Shown one piece after another: positions 1 to 8,477 of a DNA stretch of 64,000 bases. The first letter of the stretch is position 1. Each line of letters begins with the position of its first letter. The position numbers were made by a program, and so were the translations under genes. The notes under the pieces were generated by a model. The model had not been told where the DNA came from and ran no database searches. It saw only the letters and a program-made list of their open reading frames with translations. Source of the stretch: Latescibacteria bacterium UBA6620 (GTDB taxonomy: Bacteria > Latescibacterota > UBA2968); assembly GCA_002433075.1 (NCBI GenBank), contig DJHM01000042.1, forward strand, positions 50,494 to 114,493, in the 5' to 3' direction.

Positions 1-2
1 AA

Positions 3-857
3 GAAAAATTGGCGCACGTCGCCGACGCGGATGCGCTCATCATCTTCCGTCCCAACCGCATTGAAAACGACCTGCTCGGTGCGGGGCAGAATCTCAAGCT
101 CCTTCAGCTTGTCAGCGCGGGTTTCGAGCACATCGACCTCGACCTTTGCGCTTCACTGAAGCTGCCTGTTGCAAACAATGGCGGAACGAATTCTATCGAT
201 GTTGCCGAGCAAACCCTGGCACTGATCCTGGGTATCTACCGGCGGCTGACTGATCTGAACGCGGAGGTCCAGGAGGGTGCGTGGGGCAGAATGCCGACCG
301 GGCAGTGCACCCATACAATCCACGGGAAAACGGTCGGCATCATCGGGCTGGGTCACATTGGCCGGCAGGTGGCAGAGCGCTTGAAACCTTTCGGGCCGCG
401 GATGCTCTACAGCGATGCGATTCGTGCAGGCGAGGATGTGGAAAAAACACTGGGTGTGGAGTATGCAGAACGCGAGGCGTTGCTGGAGCGGGCCGACATC
501 GTCACGCTGCACGTCCCCATCAACGATGCGACACGCAATATGATCGACGCCGCAGCCCTGGCCCGGATGAAGTCGACTGCCATTCTCGTCAACACCTGCC
601 GGGGGGGCGTAATCGACGAACCCGCTCTCACCAAAGCTCTAAGCGAAGGCAGCATCGCATTTGCCGGTCTGGACGTGTTGGCCCAGGAACCGCCCGAGCG
701 GGACAACCCCTTGCTCTCATTGCCCAATGTGCTGCTCACCCCGCACGCGGCGGGCATCACACGTGATACGTGGACGCGACGAGGCAAGTTCGTCTACGAG
801 AACATCGAGCGTGTCCTGAATGGTAAAGCCCCTCTCTCTCGCATAGACGGTCGATGA
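3..857 (+). CDS. D-2-hydroxyacid dehydrogenase, 5' end cut by window edge
   Basis: This is an NAD(P)-dependent dehydrogenase of the phosphoglycerate dehydrogenase/glyoxylate reductase type, which interconverts a 2-oxoacid and a D-2-hydroxyacid. Counting from the TTG at 9, the nucleotide-binding loop GLGHIG lies at residues 113-118. The catalytic triad is visible as Arg198 (NTCRGG), Glu227 (QEPPE) and His246 (TPHAAG). The frame stays open to the first base, and the family is usually about 310-330 residues, so about 30-40 N-terminal residues probably lie outside the window. The TTG at 9 is not the likely start. The substrate cannot be read from sequence. It is followed 66 bp later by a secreted metallo-hydrolase gene. 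Confidence 0.88.
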   Translation, partial: EKLAHVADADALIIFRPNRIENDLLGAGQNLKLLQLVSAGFEHIDLDLCASLKLPVANNGGTNSIDVAEQTLALILGIYRRLTDLNAEVQEGAWGRMPTGQCTHTIHGKTVGIIGLGHIGRQVAERLKPFGPRMLYSDAIRAGEDVEKTLGVEYAEREALLERADIVTLHVPINDATRNMIDAAALARMKSTAILVNTCRGGVIDEPALTKALSEGSIAFAGLDVLAQEPPERDNPLLSLPNVLLTPHAAGITRDTWTRRGKFVYENIERVLNGKAPLSRIDGR

Positions 858-923
858 CGGACTTTATGGTGACGAGAGACAGCAGCCTCTTCGCTTCACC
901 ACCTTGCATCAAGGAAGGATTCA

Positions 924-1890
924 GTGACCCTGAGATTCTGGTGCTTCACACTGCTTGCCTTACTCCTGTGCCCGTTTGCCTCTCACAGCGAGCCCGTCGG
1001 AAATAGGATCACAAACCTGTACGATGCCTTCGGGAAGGACATTCCGGGGTTGACCCAGGACTTCGGGTTTTCTGCATTAATCGAATGGGAAGGGAAGAAA
1101 ATCCTGTTCGACGCAGGGCCGGACGCTGAGATCCAGAAACAGAACGCAAAGACCCTCGGGGTCGATCTCAGCGATGTCGACCTTGCAGTCGCTTCACACA
1201 GTCACTTCGACCACATCAACGGGTTCGACTATCTATTGACCGTCAACCCGGACGTGAAAATCTACTTTCCCAGCGACCCCTTCTTCGAAGCCCCTTTCGT
1301 CTTCGATGTAACCGGGACTGATTCGGCGGCATCGAACGCGCTGTCGGTCGATCAACGATACTTTCGTGGGGGGAACACACGGTTCACGTTCGAACAGAGC
1401 GGACGCTTCTGCGAAATCGAACATCGAATTCGTTTCGGAGAGCAGAGAGATCTTGCCCGGCCTGAATCTCGTGACAACACGATCTCCGTTTCTAGGATAT
1501 TTCAGTCGGTACCCGAATCTTACCGGTTTCGGAGAGGCGACTACGAACGACGAGATCAACACCACCGGCCTTCCCGAACTCTCACTCACTTTAGAGACTG
1601 AAAAGGGTACGACCCTGATCGTGGGTTGCTCGCACAGTCTCGTCAAGACGATTACCCGTGAAGCCCGGTCCTATCTGGGTCGAGACATCGGCTTTGTAGA
1701 GGGTGGCTTCCATCTCCTCCCTTACAAAGGCGACGAAATCGGCGAAATGGCCCAGCGGATGCGAGACGAACTCGGGGTGAGCCGGGTGGCCCCCGCTCAC
1801 TGTACCGGCCACCTCGGGTTCAAGGTCTTCAGCGAAATCTTCGGACCCTCCTACGTTCAGGCCGGTCTCGGGGCCATTACAGACTTCTGA
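924..1890 (+). pseudogene. Secreted MBL-fold metallo-hydrolase, frameshifted
   Basis: This is a metallo-beta-lactamase-fold hydrolase of the dihydropterin ribofuranosyl-aminobenzene phosphate synthase-like group. Translation from GTG 924 gives a signal peptide (hydrophobic stretch at residues 5-18) and the metal-binding motif SHSHFDH at residues 91-97. Around 1400-1420 the homology moves from the frame of 924 to the next frame, which runs to the TGA at 1890. That second frame carries the later metal-site motifs GCSHSLV and APAHCTGH. Skipping one base near 1410 joins them into a protein of about 320 residues, the expected family length. It is either a disrupted gene or a one-base assembly error. 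Confidence 0.8.
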
Positions 1891-2673
1891 TCCTGCTTCA
1901 CAAATCCAGCCGGGCAAGTGCGCGGCTCATCCAATCCAGTCGAGGATCGTGGTCAGATGGACTGGACGTCCCGTCAATCCTTCTGACGTACCGCCGACGG
2001 TCGACCAGCAACGGAACCGGGGCGTTTGGCCAGCGATCTCTTCGCAATCGGATTCTGTGTCTCGGCTCTGCGGTATGGGGTGTCACGGGGTTACCCCTCC
2101 TTTCCTCGGGTTGCTCGATGAAAAAGCAACCTCCGTGCCCGGAAATGGATACCCCTCCCCACGTATTAAAGCCGATGAGCAGGCCCGAGACCCCAAAAAT
2201 TCGAGACATCATCGCCCCGGTCGAGACATTCGTGTCCCACCACGTTTGGAGCCCCACACAATGTCCGGGTACGAAGCCAGCGGCAGACACTCCGACTGAA
2301 CGCAGGCAGGCAATTCAACGTCGTGGTATAAACGAAAAGGCCCGAACTAGAAAATTAGGAGAGCTTTTCCTCGATCATCTTCGGATGATCCCCGGACTGA
2401 ATGCTCATTACCCCTTCAACCGCTTTTCAAAGTTTGAGCTCCGTTTCCCGAGCGAGCGACTCCGACAGCTCTCCCAAGATCGCCTGCAAGAGGGCAGGCC
2501 CCACCCCAAGCTGTGCGCTCTCTATGGTTGGTCTTCGGAATCGACGGGTGTTCTGAACCCTCATAGCGCTTGAATTCGCGTCTGAGTAACCCGATATTCT
2601 CCACACGGTTGTCCGCAAGAGCACACGCCCCAGCAGTCCTTTTGCTGCAGATTTCAGGTGAGGAGATCTTTCG
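1891..2673. other. 780-bp gap without a convincing gene
   Basis: Several ORFs of 116-151 codons occur on both strands, but none resembles a known family and none has a good ribosome-binding site. The only recognisable signal is a short minus-strand peptide resembling the C-terminus of MotA (listed separately). The segment looks like decayed coding DNA plus the upstream region of the amidohydrolase gene. Confidence 0.5.
2355..2440 (-). pseudogene. Possible MotA C-terminal remnant
   Basis: Read on the minus strand, the frame ending at the TAA at 2355-2357 encodes AVEGVMSIQSGDHPKMIEEK, closely matching the conserved tail of flagellar stator MotA proteins (typically EG(I/V)MSIQ(A/S)G-(D/E)NPR-EEKL). 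Upstream the same frame meets a TGA at 2427-2429, and no membrane segments or proton-channel loop can be followed. If real, it is a fossil of a stator gene. The flagellin and fliL genes 28 kb away show that the organism has flagellar genes. The match is short, so confidence is low. Confidence 0.33.
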
Positions 2674-3807
2674 ATGTCCGTAGCCACGTATCGCCGCCCG
2701 GTAGAGCGGGTCGAGGTCGACGTACCCGTCAAGACCAAGTCCGTTCCAGAGATCATCGACTGCGACGTCCACCACAACCCTGGAAAGCCCGAGGCGCTGT
2801 TTCCTTTCCTGCCCCGACAGTATGTGGAGCAGATCAAGGACTTCGGGACCATGATGCCGGGATTGGGCTACACCAATATGCCGGGCAAAGGGTCGCGTCA
2901 CGATCTCTGGGCCGAAATTGACGGCGAGGAAAACCCGGCCGCCCTGGTCGAAGTCTGTGTCGAAAAGCATTTGGATCGATACGAAATCGACCTCGGTGTT
3001 CTGACCGGCGGGCCATACCCCGCCGCCGTCCACCACAACCCGGATTATGCCTCCGCCTATTGCCGCGCTTTCAACGACTGGACGGGAGAAGCGTGGCTCG
3101 CGGTGGACGATCGACTACGTGGATCGATCCATATCTCACCCGCCGATCCGCAGCTCGCCGTCGAAGAGATCGATCGGCTCGGCCCCGATCCCCGCTACGT
3201 CCAGGTGATGATGCCGGCCGGGGCACGAATGCCCTTTGGCAACCGACACTATCATCCCATCTACAAGGCGTGCGAGCGTCATGGTCTTCCTGTTTCCTGT
3301 CACTTCGGCGCTGAAGGCGCCGGGACCTCCTCGCCTCCGACGGCGGCAGGTTACCCCACCTATTATCTCGAGATGCGGATGGCCCGGCCGCAGATCGCGA
3401 TGGCCCACGTTACGAGCCTGATCTGCGAGGGCGTGTTCGAGAAATTCCCCGAATTTATGTTCCTCTTCGTCGAGGTGGACACGTTCTGGCTGCCCGGGCT
3501 CCTCTGGCATATGGATAAGGACTGGAGATCACTCCGCGACTACACGCCCTGGGTCAAGAAGCTTCCCAGCGAATATGTTCGCTCCAACATCCGTCTCGGC
3601 ACTCAGCCAATGCCCGACCTGACCGATCGCGGAGATATGGAGACCTATCTCAGGTGGTGCCGGGCAGACGAGGTCTTCGTATTCGCGAGCGACTACCCCC
3701 ACTGGGACTGGGACGAGCCATCCAGTCTGCTCAAAGGCTTCGACGACGACCTTCGTGCGAAGATCTTCGGGACCAACGCGCGCAAGATGTATGGCATCTG
3801 CGACTAA
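2674..3807 (+). CDS. Amidohydrolase-2 family metal-dependent hydrolase/decarboxylase
   Basis: This 377-residue TIM-barrel protein belongs to the amidohydrolase_2 family (ACMSD/2-pyrone-4,6-dicarboxylate hydrolase-like). The first metal motif is CDVHH (Asp31, His33). A barrel histidine occurs in VSCHFGAEG, and the late catalytic aspartate in FASDYPHWDWDEP near residue 345. The family contains both hydrolases and non-oxidative decarboxylases of aromatic or cyclic acids, and the sequence does not decide between them. An ATG at 2674 follows a GGTGAGGAG-like ribosome site at about 2656-2664. The 3' end overlaps the Rieske gene by 17 bp, so the two are probably translated together. Confidence 0.85.
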   Translation: MSVATYRRPVERVEVDVPVKTKSVPEIIDCDVHHNPGKPEALFPFLPRQYVEQIKDFGTMMPGLGYTNMPGKGSRHDLWAEIDGEENPAALVEVCVEKHLDRYEIDLGVLTGGPYPAAVHHNPDYASAYCRAFNDWTGEAWLAVDDRLRGSIHISPADPQLAVEEIDRLGPDPRYVQVMMPAGARMPFGNRHYHPIYKACERHGLPVSCHFGAEGAGTSSPPTAAGYPTYYLEMRMARPQIAMAHVTSLICEGVFEKFPEFMFLFVEVDTFWLPGLLWHMDKDWRSLRDYTPWVKKLPSEYVRSNIRLGTQPMPDLTDRGDMETYLRWCRADEVFVFASDYPHWDWDEPSSLLKGFDDDLRAKIFGTNARKMYGICD

Positions 3808-4150
3808 ACGCCACATCGTCGCAAAGACCGAGGAACTGGAACCGGGACATCGGAAGATCATTCGGCTCGGAAACCGTGAAATTGGCGTGTTCAACATCGA
3901 CGGAGACCTCTACGGCCTTCGAAATATCTGTCCGCACCGAACCGGCCCCTTGTGCCTGGGCCGCTTGCGTCCCCTTGTAGTACCGATGGAATTCGGTTAC
4001 GGCCACGAGCGGGAGAACGAAATCCTGAAGTGCCCCTGGCACCAGTGGGAGTTCGACATCAAAACGGGCATAAGCATCACCGATCCGGACATCCGCGTAC
4101 GGTCCTACCGGGTCGAACGTGAAGGAGACAACATCGTCCTCTATGAGTAG
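3791..4150 (+). CDS. Small Rieske [2Fe-2S] protein
   Basis: This 119-residue protein is a lone Rieske ferredoxin-like domain. The cluster ligands are Cys47 and His49 (CPHR) and Cys81 and His84 (CPWH). The 31-residue gap between the two pairs is longer than usual. I chose the ATG at 3791, inside the end of the amidohydrolase, because homology begins shortly after it; the longer frame to 3755 adds nothing family-like. No oxygenase large subunit or ferredoxin reductase is adjacent, so its electron partner is unknown. Overlap with the neighbours on both sides implies one operon with the amidohydrolase and the methyltransferase. Confidence 0.88.
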   Translation: MASATKRHIVAKTEELEPGHRKIIRLGNREIGVFNIDGDLYGLRNICPHRTGPLCLGRLRPLVVPMEFGYGHERENEILKCPWHQWEFDIKTGISITDPDIRVRSYRVEREGDNIVLYE

Positions 4151-4946
4151 AAGTCCGTTGAAAGTCGTCCGTGGTCTCCTGTCAGAAATCGGCTTCTCCA
4201 GCCTGCTCTTCGCCTCTCTTCTTCTTCCCTCTGAAGCTCTCGCGCAGTCCCCTGATCGGAACGAGTACGGAAACCCTCCTCCTCAGGTCTTCGAATCCGA
4301 AGACCGCGACCGTTGGCAGAAACCCGAATGGGTTGTGGAACAACTCGCCATCGTCCCTGGAACGACTGTGGCCGACCTGGGAGCCGGGTCGGGATACTTT
4401 ACCCGCCAGTTTTCCCGTGCCGTCGGCCCTTCGGGCAAGGTTCTCGCACTCGACGTCGACCCGACGATGCTGGCGCATATCGCCGAGGACCTGAACGCAC
4501 TCGAACTGGCCAACGTCGATACCGTCCTCGTCCCCTTTGACAGCCCGGGACTGCCAGACCGTTCGGTCGATCTGTTGTTCCTGAGCAATACCCTGCATCA
4601 CATCGAAAATCGCACCGCCTATTACCCCCGAATGATCGACGTCCTGCATGAGGGAGGACGCGTTGCCGTCGTCGATTTCTACAAGAAGCCCCTGCCTCTC
4701 GGACCGCGATCACTGTCCCACAAGCTGGCCAGGTCAGATGTCATTCGAGAGTTCACCTGGGCAGGCCTCCACATCACGGCCGACCTCGAAGACCTGCCGC
4801 ATCAATACTTCCTGATCGCCAGTCCCATTCCCCAGTTCCTCAACGCTCGGCTTGTCTCTCAGAATCTGGCCACAGGCGGGCATCGCTCACTTGCAGACCT
4901 TCCGCAACCTGAGCTATCGAACAATTTTGAACCTCAGGCGTCCTGA
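4143..4946 (+). CDS. Exported SAM-dependent methyltransferase (reads into a C-terminal phosphatase-like domain)
   Basis: This is a class I SAM methyltransferase with an N-terminal signal-like hydrophobic segment (about residues 15-35, ending ALAQ). Motif I is VADLGAGSGYF at residues 76-86, followed by an acidic post-I loop (LALDVDP) and a motif-IV-like LLFLSNTLHH. The ATG at 4143 overlaps the Rieske stop and is preferred to the upstream 4119 start. The last 30 residues (QNLATGGHRSLADL) are not methyltransferase sequence. They are the conserved beginning of a DUF442 protein-phosphatase-like domain whose remainder lies in another frame (next entry), so the original protein was probably a two-domain fusion. 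Confidence 0.8.
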   Translation: MSRSPLKVVRGLLSEIGFSSLLFASLLLPSEALAQSPDRNEYGNPPPQVFESEDRDRWQKPEWVVEQLAIVPGTTVADLGAGSGYFTRQFSRAVGPSGKVLALDVDPTMLAHIAEDLNALELANVDTVLVPFDSPGLPDRSVDLLFLSNTLHHIENRTAYYPRMIDVLHEGGRVAVVDFYKKPLPLGPRSLSHKLARSDVIREFTWAGLHITADLEDLPHQYFLIASPIPQFLNARLVSQNLATGGHRSLADLPQPELSNNFEPQAS

Positions 4947-5256
4947 TGAGGGCAGCGATGAGGAAGGTGTGCAGGTTCGTGCGTTGGGAATGAACTACGT
5001 CAACATTCCTATCAGAGGCGCCACCATCGCTCCCGATCAACTCGGAGAATTCACGGCGGCATTGACCGATTCTGCCAATTACCCGATGTTGGTGCACTGC
5101 GCCAGCGCGAATCGGGTGGGCGCGATGTTCTACCTTCATCGTGTGATACACGAGAAGGCTGATAATGCTACCGCGCTGTCGGAAGGGCGGGCAATCGGCC
5201 TGAAGCCGACGTTGGAACCCGCGTTAACGAAATACCTGAAGGACCATCAACCGTAA
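4852..5256 (+). pseudogene. DUF442/tyrosine-phosphatase-like domain, displaced by a frameshift
   Basis: This segment encodes a cysteine-phosphatase-like DUF442 domain (also seen in beta-lactamase-hydrolase-like proteins). It includes the start NLSYRTILNLRRPDEG and the active-site loop VHCASANRVGA, which fits the CX5R pattern HCASANR. The domain's first strand, QNLATGGHRSLADL, is encoded in the methyltransferase frame just upstream, so the two reading frames are one gene broken by an indel at about 4895-4912. The TTG at 4852 is the formal start of this frame, but the first 14 codons do not match the family. This was probably the C-terminal half of a methyltransferase-phosphatase fusion of about 370 residues. 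Confidence 0.7.
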
Positions 5257-5268
5257 CAGGAGGCAAGG

Positions 5269-6195
5269 GTGGAAAACGTAGTTGTTGTGGGGACAGGCTG
5301 CGCGGGCTACACCGCCGCGCTCTACACGTCGCGAGCTGGCCTCGAGCCCCTCGTTTTCGAAGGCGATTTACCGAACGGCCAACTTGGCACGACCACCCTG
5401 GTCGAGAACTATCCGGGGTTCCAGGAAGGGATCGACGGGCCTGTATTGATGATGGATATGCGGGCACAGGCCGAAAGGTTCGGAACACGCTACGAGTACG
5501 GGCTGGTCACGGACATCGACACGTCAGGTCCTCCCTTCAAGCTCACCATCGACGGCGACCGCTTCGTGGAGACCAAGACCGTCATCATCGCGACCGGGGC
5601 GAGTCCACGGTATCTCGGTCTCGAATCGGAAACCAAGCTCCTGGGCCACGGTCTCAGTTCCTGCGCGACCTGCGACGGCGCCTTCTTCCGCGACCAGGAG
5701 CTCGTCGTCGTAGGTGGAGGCGATACAGCGATGGAGGACTCGCTCTTCCTCACACGTTTCGCCTCGAAGGTGAATGTCGTACACCGTCGCGATGAACTCC
5801 GGGCATCCAAAGTGATGCAGGAGCGCGCGTTCGAGCACGACAAAATCGATTTCATCTGGGACACGGTTGTCACCGATGTCTACGACCCCGATCAGCAGAC
5901 GGTCACCGGGGTGCAACTGGAGAACGTCAAGACGGGCGATAAAAGCGACTTCGATTGCCAGGGCGTGTTTATCGCCATCGGTCACGTGCCCAACACGAAA
6001 TGGCTCGGCGGCAAGCTCGATCTCGACGAGAACGGCTACATCAAGGTCCAGTCGCCCACGACCTACACGAGTGTCGACGGTATTTTTGCCTGCGGTGACT
6101 GTGTCGATCACATTTACCGCCAGGCCGTCACCGCCGCCGGCACCGGCTGCGGTGCCGCGATCGACGCAGAGCGCTGGTTGGCAGAGCGCGAGTAG
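5269..6195 (+). CDS. trxB: Thioredoxin-disulfide reductase
   Basis: This flavoprotein transfers electrons from NADPH to thioredoxin. The FAD motif is at the N-terminus (VVVGTGCAGY, residues 5-14). The redox-active pair CATC is at 132-135, the NADPH motif VVGGGDTAME follows at about 148-157, and the C-terminal FAD motif is GIFACGDCVD. At 308 residues it is full length for the low-molecular-weight bacterial type. GTG at 5269 is preceded by AGGAGG at 5257-5262. It lies 12 bp after the phosphatase-like segment and 2 bp before the dioxygenase gene, so it belongs to the same transcription unit. Confidence 0.96.
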   Translation: MENVVVVGTGCAGYTAALYTSRAGLEPLVFEGDLPNGQLGTTTLVENYPGFQEGIDGPVLMMDMRAQAERFGTRYEYGLVTDIDTSGPPFKLTIDGDRFVETKTVIIATGASPRYLGLESETKLLGHGLSSCATCDGAFFRDQELVVVGGGDTAMEDSLFLTRFASKVNVVHRRDELRASKVMQERAFEHDKIDFIWDTVVTDVYDPDQQTVTGVQLENVKTGDKSDFDCQGVFIAIGHVPNTKWLGGKLDLDENGYIKVQSPTTYTSVDGIFACGDCVDHIYRQAVTAAGTGCGAAIDAERWLAERE

Positions 6196-6197
6196 AA

Positions 6198-6938
6198 ATG
6201 TCACTGGACGCTGAACAGAAGACATTCTTCAAGGAGAACGGCTACGTCGTCCTCCACGACACCCTGACAGAGGATCAGATTCAGGCGGGCGTCGAAGCGA
6301 TTTGGCCGCACCTGGACGCAGACCGTGATGATCCTTCGACGTGGATTGGCGCGGGTCCGATTTCACCCAACTGCGGAGACGACCCGGCCCTGCTCGCCAC
6401 GCTCTATGACTCCTCCGTCTACGAAGCCGCCGAGTCACTCGTTGGCAAAGGCAAACTGACTCGGCCAACCTCTTTCGGCCCGAAGCTCAACTTCCCCACG
6501 GGCGATTCGGAATGGGCGGCGCCCGGTGTCCACCTTGACGGCTACTACACACCGACAAACGGTGTTGCTGAAGGGACCGTCGGCCGGTTCTTCGTCGGCG
6601 TGACGATGTATCTCAGCCATCAGCATCCGACCGGGGGCGGTTTTACGGTCTGGCCGGGAACGCACCTCCAGTCGGCGGAATACTTCAAGACGAACGCGAT
6701 GTTGAGTGTCAAGGGCGGCAACGTCCGCGATGTGTATGAATTGCCCGAACCTGTCGAAGTAACAGGCCCCCCGGGCACGGTCTGTCTATGGCACGGCGGG
6801 ACCGTGCATTCAGCTTCGAAGAACTGCCGACCGGACATTCGTTTTTGTATGATCACCCGCCTGAATCACATCCAAAACAGCGACATCCTGTTTGAGTTTC
6901 CCGACGACCCCTGGGCCTACTGGGACGGCATCGACTGA
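6198..6938 (+). CDS. Phytanoyl-CoA dioxygenase (PhyH)-family protein
   Basis: This is a 246-residue Fe(II)/2-oxoglutarate-dependent oxygenase of the PhyH superfamily. The facial triad is visible as His112 and Asp114 (VHLDGYY) with a distal His at 204 (TVHSASKN). An Arg a few residues later suits 2-oxoglutarate binding. PhyH proteins in this kind of genome hydroxylate many small metabolites, so the name says little about the substrate. The ATG follows the trxB TAG stop directly. It is one of four PhyH genes in the window, all quite divergent. Confidence 0.9.
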   Translation: MSLDAEQKTFFKENGYVVLHDTLTEDQIQAGVEAIWPHLDADRDDPSTWIGAGPISPNCGDDPALLATLYDSSVYEAAESLVGKGKLTRPTSFGPKLNFPTGDSEWAAPGVHLDGYYTPTNGVAEGTVGRFFVGVTMYLSHQHPTGGGFTVWPGTHLQSAEYFKTNAMLSVKGGNVRDVYELPEPVEVTGPPGTVCLWHGGTVHSASKNCRPDIRFCMITRLNHIQNSDILFEFPDDPWAYWDGID

Positions 6939-7058
6939 GCAGGAACACCGGATACCGGGGTCACCCTGGCGTCAGTCTCCCTGCCCCCCAAGTCTTTTCG
7001 TGCATTCCGCCTGCCTTGTCGTAGCAGTTGACAGGTGTGTTTCGCGGTAGAGTTTTCA

Positions 7059-7826
7059 ATGAACCTGGTATTCAGCCCCACACACTGCCCGAACGCCCAA
7101 CTCCCCGAGGCCACCGACCTCGCCAGGCGCGCTGGTTTCGACCGAATCGAGCTCTTCCGTACCTGGACGCAGAGCAGCCCTGTCCATCCGAACTGGTCCG
7201 TTCGGATGGTCAGAGATCAGTTGGATGATGCGGCCTTACAGCTGACCAGCCTCAATATCCGAAACGTTACCGGCCGCAAAGCAGACAGCGACGAGCGAAA
7301 TCTTCCCTACAACCTTCGCCAGATCGAATGGGACATTCATCTCGCCCGAGCCCTCCGAATCAAAACGGCCAACATTAAGGGGGGGCAGCGCACCGATGAG
7401 GCGTTGAACGATCTGATCGAAGGCGTCAACACACTCCTCGAGCGCGTTCCAGACTTCACTCTCAACCTAGGGAACCATCACGGAAACCGGCTGGAAGGCA
7501 TCGAGGACTACAAGGCCGTGATGCCGAACGTCGACGAACGCGCGCGCGTCCTCGTCGACACCGGCCACCTCCTGAGCGCAGGCCTCGACGTCCTGACCTT
7601 TGTCGAAACCTTCGCCGAGCGCATTGGCCTGGTTCATCTACGCGATCAGAAGGGGGAAACTCCGGTCCCGTTCGGGCAGGGCGACCTGCCGTTTGAGGAC
7701 GTCCTTCGTGTTCTGGTCGACGTTGGCTACGACGGCCATCTTGTCGTCGAACTCGAACACGCGACCTGGGATCTCCCTGTGCGGGCGGCCGTGGACGCTC
7801 GTGACTTCGTGCAGTCACTTATCTGA
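7059..7826 (+). CDS. Sugar phosphate isomerase/epimerase-like TIM-barrel protein
   Basis: This 255-residue member of the xylose isomerase-like TIM-barrel superfamily (AP endonuclease 2 family) has acidic and histidine metal ligands spread along the barrel (LNLGNHHGN, VDTGHLLSAG, VHLRDQKG, VVELEH). Members isomerise or epimerise keto-sugars, inosose or hydroxypyruvate. The ATG at 7059 fits the family N-terminus (FSPTHCPNAQLPEAT); the frame is open to a GTG at 7035, which I do not favour. The SAM decarboxylase start lies 7 bp downstream. The Gfo/Idh and PhyH genes on either side suggest cyclitol or sugar catabolism. Confidence 0.85.
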   Translation: MNLVFSPTHCPNAQLPEATDLARRAGFDRIELFRTWTQSSPVHPNWSVRMVRDQLDDAALQLTSLNIRNVTGRKADSDERNLPYNLRQIEWDIHLARALRIKTANIKGGQRTDEALNDLIEGVNTLLERVPDFTLNLGNHHGNRLEGIEDYKAVMPNVDERARVLVDTGHLLSAGLDVLTFVETFAERIGLVHLRDQKGETPVPFGQGDLPFEDVLRVLVDVGYDGHLVVELEHATWDLPVRAAVDARDFVQSLI

Positions 7827-7833
7827 GCATCGG

Positions 7834-8190
7834 TTGAACACCCTCGGCAACCATCTCCTCGTCGAACTTTACGACTGCCCTCAGGACCGCCTGAACGACG
7901 CACCTTTTCTGGAGCGTACTCTCGAAGACAGTGCCAGGGACGCCGGAGCCACCATCGTCATCTCATCCTTCTACCCGTTCTCACCTCACGGCGTGTCAGG
8001 CGTGGTCGTCATTACCGAAAGCCACCTCGCCATCCACACGTGGCCCGAGCGCGGCTACGCTGCTGTCGACGTCTTCACCTGCGGCGACGCCGTCGACCCT
8101 CGCTCGATTGCCGAAGCCATCGTCATTGCTCTGGGTGCTAAACGCCACGAAATCATATCCCAACCAAGGGGCGAGTTCGGCAAGCTCTGA
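7834..8190 (+). CDS. speD: S-adenosylmethionine decarboxylase proenzyme
   Basis: This is a 118-residue prokaryotic AdoMet decarboxylase, a pyruvoyl enzyme that supplies aminopropyl groups for spermidine synthesis. The self-cleavage site is Glu62-Ser63 in TESHLAIHTWPE, with His68 and Cys83 (VFTCGD) as processing and proton-donor residues. These have the same numbering as the well-studied Thermotoga enzyme. I place the start at the TTG at 7834 because the protein begins in register with the family there, although the open frame extends to 7600 across the isomerase gene. No spermidine synthase gene is adjacent or elsewhere in the window. Confidence 0.93.
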   Translation: MNTLGNHLLVELYDCPQDRLNDAPFLERTLEDSARDAGATIVISSFYPFSPHGVSGVVVITESHLAIHTWPERGYAAVDVFTCGDAVDPRSIAEAIVIALGAKRHEIISQPRGEFGKL

Positions 8191-8272
8191 TACACGGACG
8201 GTATTCAGCTGGCGACCAGCTGGAAGGTTGGCCGCGTGTGCCGCTGGCCTAGCAGCGGGGATGTAGCGCCTG

Positions 8273-8340
8273 CCCTGAGTAGGAGCGCAGCTCCGTATCG
8301 AAGGGAGGGCCGCGTGCTGTGGCAGTGAAGCGCACCCCTC
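8273..8340 (+). repeat. Left repeat block beside the GIY-YIG gene
   Basis: The block reads CCCTGAGTA, a small hairpin GGAGC-gca-GCTCC (8282-8294), GTATCGAAGGG, a GC-rich linker, then the 18-mer CAGTGAAGCGCACCCCTC at 8323-8340. The 18-mer recurs exactly at 8789-8806. The hairpin part recurs in inverted, diverged form at 8802-8844. A partial third copy (GTATCGAGGGCCGCGC, then ACTGTGG) lies at 8446-8468. Confidence 0.75.
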
Positions 8341-8477
8341 AATAGCTTTCCCATCGGTTTTCTGCGAACGGTACTGTGTCCGACAATGACCTTGCTCAAA
8401 GGGTGACCGTGTGCACGAGTGTCCTCGTTGCGAAATGGCGGAGATGTATCGAGGGCCGCGCACTGTGGCGAAGATCT

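Noticed and set aside
1898..2573. Overlapping ORFs of 116-151 codons on both strands
   Set aside because: They have no family match, ribosome site or plausible codon pattern. Only the short MotA-like tail could be recognised.
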